Shown in pieces: positions 58,201 to 64,000 of a stretch of DNA of 64,000 nt (within the stretch, counting starts at the first letter, position 1; each line of letters begins with the position of its first letter). Source of the DNA: Defluviitaleaceae bacterium (GTDB taxonomy: Bacteria; Bacillota; Clostridia; Lachnospirales; WQUN01); the NCBI GenBank assembly GCA_009779835.1, contig WRBD01000008.1, positions 1-64,000 of the forward strand. The letters are read 5' to 3'. The notes beneath the pieces were generated by a model that had not been told where the DNA came from, searched no databases, and worked only from the letters and a program-made list of their open reading frames with translations. Both the position numbers and the translations under genes were made by a program.

Positions 58201-61200
58201 TTATGCCGAATTCAAACGCCGCGCTTGCGTCAAGAATATCCCCTTCAACCCTCGTTGCGCCGTCCCGCACAGGGCATACCTTTGACGGATATTGGACTGC
58301 GGAAAACGGCGGCAACAGGGTTATAAACGCAAGCATGTCGGCGTTTGAGTCAAGCGTAACGAACTTCACAAACGTAAGCGCGCAATGGATAAATACCGTG
58401 TCGCCGGTAACGCTTCACGCGCGGTGGCTCCCGACAACAACGAATGTCACATTAAGCCGCCCGAATGCCACAACCTCCGGCACGGCAAATTTTACGGCAA
58501 CGTTCAATTCCCCCTCAACCAACCCGGCAATGCTGATTATGCCATCACGAAACGGCTTCAACTTTGACGGATACTGGACGGCTGAATCCGGCGGAAGCAG
58601 GGTTATAAACACAAACGGAAACTTAGCGCAGAGTGTTTCGGGCTTCACAAACGCAAACAGTCAATGGATAAACACAAACTCGGCGGTAACGCTTCACGCG
58701 CGGTGGATAGCGATACCGGCAACCGTCACGTTAAGTCAACCGGACGCCACAACTCCCGGCACGGCAAGCTTTACGCCTACAGTCGGTTCTTCGGCAACCA
58801 ACCCAACAACGTTAATCATGCCCACGCGAATCGGTTTCGTTTTTGAAGGATACTTTGTATCGGAATCCGGCGGCAGTAAAGTTATAAATGAAGACGGAAC
58901 TTTCGTGCCGAATGTTGTAAATTTCACAAACGCAAACGGTCAATGGATAAATACCGCTACGGCGGTGACGCTTCACGCACGATGGGGTATAACAACAAAC
59001 CGCACAATAAACCTTAATAAAAACGGCGGCACGGGCGGCACAGATTTTATAATAATGCCGGGTGCAACCGTCAGGCTCAGTGACAGAATATCCCCGACTA
59101 CGGAACTGATTCCGCCGACCCGCGCAGGCTACCTCTTTGACGGATACTGGACGGCGGAAACAGGCGGCAGCAGGGTTATAGGCGAAAATATGCTTATATT
59201 TAGTTTGAACGTTCCGAATTTTACAAACTTTAGCTTTGAATGGATAAATACCTCCCCGTCGGTGATGCTTTACGCACGGTGGATACTGATAGCAGATGAA
59301 ACGACCGTAACTTTAAGCAGTCCGGAAGCCACAACCCAAGGCACGGGCAGTTTTACGGCGATACGTAATTACACCGGGCAAGTAACACTAACCATGCCTG
59401 CGCGAAACGGCTTCACATTTTCCGGATATTGGACGGGCGCAACCGGCTTTGGTGTCAGAGTCATAAACGCGGACGGAACTTTTGTACCGAATGCTTCAAA
59501 TTTCACAAACGCACAAGGGCAATGGATAAATATTTCTCCGGCGGTGACGCTTCACGCACGATGGATATCCAACACCACCGTAGCCTTAACCCCGAACAAC
59601 ACAACGGGTTCTACAACCGTACACGCACCGCTTACGGTGACGAATACTGCTCCCGGTGCAAGAATAGTCACATTGCAGGCTCCCGTAGGTAATAACTTGA
59701 ATGACCGCCCCGAATTGTTTAATTCATCAAACATTCAAGTCACAACCATAAGTACCACAGGCTTTTCGTATAGCATCTTCCTTCAACCGGGCGAAGTGTG
59801 GCGCGGATTTTTAGGGACATACGGAAATGTAGTCAGGCCCGACAACAGACCCATACAAATCACCTCTGCATGGGAAGCAACGGGAACGAACCGCGTAATA
59901 ATCCTAAACCCGAACGGCGGCACAGCCGGCACCGAATTTATATTAATGCCCGGTTCAAACGCTGAACTTAGGGATAGATTGCTTCCTACGGCAACTCTCG
60001 ATAATCCGACCCGTGCGGGATATAACTTTACAGGCTACTGGACGACACCCACCGGCGGCAGCAGGGTTATGGCAGACAGGTTTTCTTTTACAAGAAACAT
60101 TACAGGCTTAACAAACGATGAGCGTGAATGGATAAATCCGGCTTCGCAGGTGACGCTTTACGCCCAATGGGAACCGATAGCAGAAATAACGACCGTCAAT
60201 TTAAGCAGCCCGAATGCCACAACCCACGGCACGCCGAGTTTTACGATAACGCGTAATACCAACGTAACCAACCCGATAACGCTGACCATGCCGACACGAA
60301 CCGGCTATACCTTTAACGGATACTGGACATTTTTCGGCGGAAACGGGGGTTACAGGGTTATAAATTCCGACGGAACTCTCGGGCGAGATGTTTTTGGTTA
60401 CACAGACGTAAACGGGAACTGGATACGAGCCGGTTTGTCACTTACTCTCTACGCCGGGTGGATAGAAAACACCGATGACAACAGAATATTCTTAACCCCG
60501 AATATCACAACGGGGGAAACACTTTCCTACGTTCCCATAACGGTAACGAATACGACTGATACGACAAGAGCAGTTACAATGCAGGCTCACGAAGGGCTTA
60601 CCGGCACTGACGACCCTGTCTTGTATAATTCATCGAATGTACGCATCGCGTTTCAAAATCTCGGTCATGGATTTTCGCATACAATCACGCTTTTGGCGGG
60701 AGAATCATGGAACGGATTTTTAGGAACAAACGGAAATACAACAAGACCTGCCAACAGACCAATAATTATTACCGCCGTTTGGGGTACAACCGCGAATCGC
60801 ATAATAAACTTGAACCGCAACGGCGGCACAGGCGGCACGGAAATTATAACGATGCCGGATTCAAACGCCGTACTTGCGGAAAGATTATCCCCGACGGAGG
60901 CTCTTGTCGCGCCGACCCGCGCAGGGTACACCTTTGACGGATACTGGACGGCGGAAACCGACGGTAGCAGAGTTATAAACTCAAACATGATTTTATTTGC
61001 GGAAAACGTTGCCGGTTTCACAGACGATGATTGGCAATGGACACGTACGACTACACCCACTACCCTTTTCGCCCGATGGATACCAAACTCCGTTAATATA
61101 AACTTGGAATTCAATGGCGGCACAGGCGGCACGGAAGCCATAACAATGCCGGATACAAACGCCACGCTTGCGGGAAGATTGTACCCGGCGGCACTAATCG

Positions 61201-63575
61201 CACCATACCGCACAGGGTACACCTTTGACGGATACTGGACGGCGGAAACCGGCGGCAGCAGAGTTATAAGCTCAAACATGACGACGTTTGAGACGAACGT
61301 AACAAACTTCACAAACGCAAGCGCGCAATGGACGCGTACAATTACACCTACTGTACTTTTCGCCCGATGGATACCCGACACCGCTTCAGCGGTAATATCC
61401 GTAAGCAATGCGGAAGCCGCAATCGGTGAAATTGCCGAGGTTGATATATGGTTGCGCAACAGCCCGGGCATTGCGGGAACAAGGCTGAATGTGGAATATA
61501 ATCCCGATTATCTGCGGCTGTGTTCGTCCACGCCTTTTAAAGCAGGAAATATACTAACCGCTTTTTCCCATTCGGAAAATATTAACACTATTCCTCTAAG
61601 GCTCAATTTTGAAAGTGCGACACTGGCTAATTTTTACGGTGACGGGACACTTATAACATTGCGGTTTGAAATTTTGCCGGGGGCTTTGGGTTCGGTTCCC
61701 GTAATGGTAAGCGTTATCGAAGCTTTCAATTTTCTTGGAGAAAGTGTAAACCTCGAAGTTTCCAACGGCAGTGTGGATATTACGTCCGAAACAATTTTAT
61801 TTGGAGATGTTGACGGAAACGGGGTTGTAAATATGGCCGATGTGTTTTTGCTGAGGCGATATTTGGCAGGGCACAACATTCCCGTAAATGAAGGACTCCC
61901 CTTAATTCCGCCCACAGAAAATAATATTTTCACCGCCAACTTACAAGCCGCGGATGTCGCCGCTCCTTTCGGCGTACCGAACAATGTGAATTTAGCAGAT
62001 GTTTTTCTGTTGCGGCGATATCTTGCGGGGCATAATGTAAAACTTGGGAATTCGGAAATAATGCCGGTCATCACCATGAGCGACGATGAGGTTTCTCTCG
62101 AAGTGCGGGTGTCAAAAGAATCGGCTTCTCCGGGCGAATATGTAGATGTAGATGTATATCTCAATGCCAATCCCGGGTTGGTAATTGCGCAATTTACGCT
62201 GGGTTTCGACCCACGGCTTGAAGTTGTTCAAATGCCTGAGGTTGTTCTCCCCGGTTTTTCACTAACCCCTCCGGTATCGCCCTTTCCGAATCCGTTGCCC
62301 CTCGGCTTCGACTCTCATACATTTGCAGATGTAACCGCTACGGGAACATTGGTGACAACCCGTTTCAGAGTTCGTGAAGATGCCGAACCCGGCGAACTGA
62401 ATTTCACGCTGGGCTTTACGGACGGGCGGAATATCATAATGAATTTTGCGGGAACAACTTTTGCGCCTTCGCTGACAAACGCTCAAATAAAAATCACAGA
62501 AGCCCCTCCTGCCGCCATTGTTTCAATTACGCCAACTGCCGCCACCGTAAACGATTTTATGAATATAACGTCTGCCGGATTTAATCGTAACGCCGTTTTC
62601 AATGTGGAAGGCACAAATCTGTCCGGCATAACAGCCGCAAGCTTTAACGTAAACAGCGGTTTACCCGCATGGGTTTCCGCAGGGACGATTACGCTGTCCG
62701 ACGTAACCGCAACAGATGCAACTTTAATCGTGCCTTTGACCGTAGCCGAAAACATCGCAGAAGCAAGAGGGCCTGTGAATTTTATAATCAGTAATACAAT
62801 CTCCGCCGCCGTGAACGGCGAACTGCCGATAAATCAAGTGGGTGCAATAGCGCGCATTATCACAAATGCCAATATAATTTTACCCGTGCCGGTTATAAAC
62901 GAAACCCCTGTGACTGTTATTTCAGACCCCGGCGGGCAATGGGACACGCTTGTTTTGTGGAGTCCCACATTTATCGCTGTTTTCGAGCCGGAAACCATAT
63001 ACACGGCAATTATCAATGTAGCACCAAGAGAAGGCTTCACTTTAAACGGTATTCCCGTAAATTTCTTCACAGTAAACGGTGTTACGCCAACTGTCGGCAA
63101 TTCTGTCGGCAGAGGGGAATTTTCACATCAGTTTTCACCTACCGGCAAACAAAACATTCCAAACACAATCACCATATTAAATGGCGGAGACGGCGCGAGA
63201 GCTTTTCCGAACCCGGCATATTCAGGTCAAAACGTCGTTTTATACGCCGGAACACCCCCGGAGGGCAATTGGTTTGTACGCTGGGCTTCTGACTCGCCGG
63301 GTGTAGTTATCCTCAACCCGATGCAAGAAAGCGAAGCATCTTTTATAATGCCCAACAATCCCGTAACCATAACGGCAACGTGGACAGACTGCCTCGCAAC
63401 CATGCTTGCGGCTCTTATTGAATACGCGGAAGAGCTTCTTAGGAATACCCACCAATCCTCAGACGGCAGTGGCGTGCCTAAAACCGAACTTTGGACAGAC
63501 TCACACGCACGCAAAGCTCTTCAAGACGCAATTAACGAGGCACAACATATATTGTCAGAGTTAAAGGTTGAATAA
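55296..63575 (+). CDS. giant modular secreted subtilase (S8): stalk domain, peptidase S8, carboxypeptidase-regulatory-like repeats, InlB/Listeria-Bacteroides-type repeats, cohesin-like, dockerin-like, cohesin-like modules
   Basis: Signal peptide; VAVLDTGVDASHS, GHGTHVAGTVVDG, NGTSMAAPHVAAAAA; VTLFNISTGERRN...NGSYQFTGVPNGTYRV x2; GYTFDGYWTAETGGSRVIN...LHARW repeats; DVDGNGVVNMADVFLLRRYLAGH / NNVNLADVFLLRRYLAGH. Confidence 0.94.
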   Translation: MKKTTSRLIAALFGLIMMFSVVSASTSVLNIITLYAQDFGNVYDLDVEFDEDAFFLATTRLVIENWEDNFFCAAVFTVNSPYMTVDSVQVEIDPNIGALPAFIDGKAMLPLLVLVDKVDGNVDFDAVRKRISVDTNELSIELEIGSTEMYVNGEQEYLEVAPFVVNDRTMVCVDTVAGHMGFEVEYNPTTMEITLTREFQTRRLIARISAPVDFSGLNAKEILEGLDDIVILQFATVNEAREAHDTLALNENVVWVEPDYFIPALQLIREDIYENQDSGITTMNTVTPLSWGVDRMGLNRYAAYVAGRGRTASVVVAVLDTGVDASHSFLAGRVLSTGRCFVSSNPNNPYDIEGHGTHVAGTVVDGTPGLNNIKILPVKVLGNNGSSVGSSVNNGIIWAASRSDVLNLSLGGRHNSQAQREAVQYAMNTHGTTVVVAAGNSNEHARYFSPASVPGVITVSATDNANRGASFTNWGNPPVDIGAPGVGINSSVSSTIQTSPNVWRNIGANQYRSFNGTSMAAPHVAAAAAMYILNNPGISPAQVLARFRSYVNTPAGWNSRYGTGILNMDLAPRSQGGSSPGTINGTVRASAGGAGVANANVTLFNISTGERRNAITQANGSYQFTGVPNGTYRVVFHMNGRNSRLSGNIVLNNNAQTVNENNFSAAATGNPTRRALIVQINGLPAQLPAGTSIALDGIQLNHLGGRFWHRDGDGLPDANGGVGSLSINIPNHTITPVVPFTVNAASYTQGLAHTIFTAAPAAPVTGGTISGTIRALSGGTGIANVNVSLFNINTGERRNTTTQTAGSYSFTGVANGTYRIFVHASGRSPVWSVPAVVNNNSLAFNVDTFATGSSVSAILMINGLPNNPVPAGTTVVIEGIGGNRIFTHLGGQMWHYPGRGFSFNETLGGIGTVRVTSPGLSFTPTSIDLNTASYGGTGLASISMTAQLQTNREITLNRNVGTGGTEVIIMPNSNAALASRISPSTLVAPSRTGHTFDGYWTAENGGNRVINASMSAFESSVTNFTNVSAQWINTVSPVTLHARWLPTTTNVTLSRPNATTSGTANFTATFNSPSTNPAMLIMPSRNGFNFDGYWTAESGGSRVINTNGNLAQSVSGFTNANSQWINTNSAVTLHARWIAIPATVTLSQPDATTPGTASFTPTVGSSATNPTTLIMPTRIGFVFEGYFVSESGGSKVINEDGTFVPNVVNFTNANGQWINTATAVTLHARWGITTNRTINLNKNGGTGGTDFIIMPGATVRLSDRISPTTELIPPTRAGYLFDGYWTAETGGSRVIGENMLIFSLNVPNFTNFSFEWINTSPSVMLYARWILIADETTVTLSSPEATTQGTGSFTAIRNYTGQVTLTMPARNGFTFSGYWTGATGFGVRVINADGTFVPNASNFTNAQGQWINISPAVTLHARWISNTTVALTPNNTTGSTTVHAPLTVTNTAPGARIVTLQAPVGNNLNDRPELFNSSNIQVTTISTTGFSYSIFLQPGEVWRGFLGTYGNVVRPDNRPIQITSAWEATGTNRVIILNPNGGTAGTEFILMPGSNAELRDRLLPTATLDNPTRAGYNFTGYWTTPTGGSRVMADRFSFTRNITGLTNDEREWINPASQVTLYAQWEPIAEITTVNLSSPNATTHGTPSFTITRNTNVTNPITLTMPTRTGYTFNGYWTFFGGNGGYRVINSDGTLGRDVFGYTDVNGNWIRAGLSLTLYAGWIENTDDNRIFLTPNITTGETLSYVPITVTNTTDTTRAVTMQAHEGLTGTDDPVLYNSSNVRIAFQNLGHGFSHTITLLAGESWNGFLGTNGNTTRPANRPIIITAVWGTTANRIINLNRNGGTGGTEIITMPDSNAVLAERLSPTEALVAPTRAGYTFDGYWTAETDGSRVINSNMILFAENVAGFTDDDWQWTRTTTPTTLFARWIPNSVNINLEFNGGTGGTEAITMPDTNATLAGRLYPAALIAPYRTGYTFDGYWTAETGGSRVISSNMTTFETNVTNFTNASAQWTRTITPTVLFARWIPDTASAVISVSNAEAAIGEIAEVDIWLRNSPGIAGTRLNVEYNPDYLRLCSSTPFKAGNILTAFSHSENINTIPLRLNFESATLANFYGDGTLITLRFEILPGALGSVPVMVSVIEAFNFLGESVNLEVSNGSVDITSETILFGDVDGNGVVNMADVFLLRRYLAGHNIPVNEGLPLIPPTENNIFTANLQAADVAAPFGVPNNVNLADVFLLRRYLAGHNVKLGNSEIMPVITMSDDEVSLEVRVSKESASPGEYVDVDVYLNANPGLVIAQFTLGFDPRLEVVQMPEVVLPGFSLTPPVSPFPNPLPLGFDSHTFADVTATGTLVTTRFRVREDAEPGELNFTLGFTDGRNIIMNFAGTTFAPSLTNAQIKITEAPPAAIVSITPTAATVNDFMNITSAGFNRNAVFNVEGTNLSGITAASFNVNSGLPAWVSAGTITLSDVTATDATLIVPLTVAENIAEARGPVNFIISNTISAAVNGELPINQVGAIARIITNANIILPVPVINETPVTVISDPGGQWDTLVLWSPTFIAVFEPETIYTAIINVAPREGFTLNGIPVNFFTVNGVTPTVGNSVGRGEFSHQFSPTGKQNIPNTITILNGGDGARAFPNPAYSGQNVVLYAGTPPEGNWFVRWASDSPGVVILNPMQESEASFIMPNNPVTITATWTDCLATMLAALIEYAEELLRNTHQSSDGSGVPKTELWTDSHARKALQDAINEAQHILSELKVE
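58138..61380 (+). repeat. in-frame array of nine InlB/Listeria-Bacteroides-type repeats of two subtypes plus two interspersed unique-type modules
   Basis: Type A (NR.INLNRNGGTGGTE.I.MP), type B (TVTLS.P.ATT.GT.SFT) and X modules (.TPN.TTG.T...P.TVTNT...R..T.QA); order A-B-B-A-B-X-A-B-X-A-A. Confidence 0.8.
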
Positions 63576-63651
63576 TGCACACTTGCATAAATTTGAATTT
63601 TTTTTTAAAATGTAATTTAATTGAAAAAATGTATCCAAGAAAGGATTGCTC

Positions 63652-64000
63652 ATGAATAAAAAAATTAAGAAGGTATTATGTGCGAACAGAGGCGAGATTG
63701 CCATTCGCGTTTTTAGGGCATGTAAGGATTTAGGGCTTAACACAGTTGCTATTTACGCAAAAGAAGACCAGTATAATTTATTCCGCACGAAAGCGGACGC
63801 GTCCTATGTGATTGGCGAGAACCGCACACCGCTGGGCGCGTATCTTGACATTGACGCGATTATCCGTCTTGCGAAGAAAAAAAATGTAGACGCGATTCAT
63901 CCGGGTTACGGATTTCTTTCCGAGAACGCGAATTTTGCGCGTGCCTGCGAAGAAAACGGGATTATTTTTATCGGGCCGTCATCGAAAGTGCTTTTGCAAA
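63652..64000 (+). CDS. pyc: pyruvate carboxylase / biotin carboxylase N-terminus (truncated by window edge)
   Basis: [50 protein letters not shown]...[35 protein letters not shown]. Confidence 0.88.
   Translation, partial: MNKKIKKVLCANRGEIAIRVFRACKDLGLNTVAIYAKEDQYNLFRTKADASYVIGENRTPLGAYLDIDAIIRLAKKKNVDAIHPGYGFLSENANFARACEENGIIFIGPSSKVLLQ

Noticed and set aside
58138-61380. CRISPR-like repeated DNA
   Set aside because: Units are about 270-330 nt, diverged, contiguous and in-frame protein repeats; no short direct repeats with unique spacers and no cas genes.
60665-61471. 268-aa minus-strand ORF
   Set aside because: Shadow frame of tandem repeats in the giant subtilase; internal repetition mirrors the sense repeats.
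61634-62170. 178-aa minus-strand ORF
   Set aside because: Antisense to cohesin/dockerin-like region; no RBS or family.
61379-62510. Cellulosome scaffoldin
   Set aside because: Only two cohesin-like modules, no recognised CBM, and the xylanase in the window lacks a dockerin.

Overview
The window comes from a Spo0A-encoding (spore-former-type) low-GC Firmicute/Clostridia chromosome. Housekeeping segments: cinA, an S41 protease, spo0A, transaldolase/transketolase, ahcY, htrA and a compact pyrC-F-K-D-E operon. Accessory or surface segments: a GH11 xylanase, a WG-repeat protein, two large hybrid histidine kinases, a serine hydrolase plus a heterodimeric ABC exporter pair, a lone receiver protein, a 2759-aa modular subtilase, and the start of a pyruvate carboxylase gene at the right edge. 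The best candidate for an under-described system is the co-directional cluster at about 8.64-31.44 kb. It encodes a secreted VWA protein, a tubulin/FtsZ-like GTPase (AGGTGSGT), two proteins of unknown family, a zinc-ribbon TRAFAC-like GTPase, a GAP1-like membrane-anchored protein, an LRR membrane protein, a second VWA membrane protein, a PP2C phosphatase, a Ser/Thr kinase with an extracellular solute-binding-like domain, and a 1523-aa degenerate (pseudo)kinase with 8 PASTA domains and Ig/InlB-like repeats. A decayed mscL and an IS5-like transposase remnant lie on its left border, and a strong terminator lies on its right. Other points of interest: an apparent +1 frameshift removing the conserved C-terminal DN motif of the PP2C; a candidate structured ncRNA with its own sigma-A-like promoter (about 49.04-49.29 kb); a duplicated promoter cassette (50.04 and 54.79 kb); a perfect inverted repeat around the spo0A -10 box; and a subtilase combining a higher-order repeat array with cohesin- and dockerin-like modules. 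All calls come from reading the sequence and recalling motifs; no searches were run.
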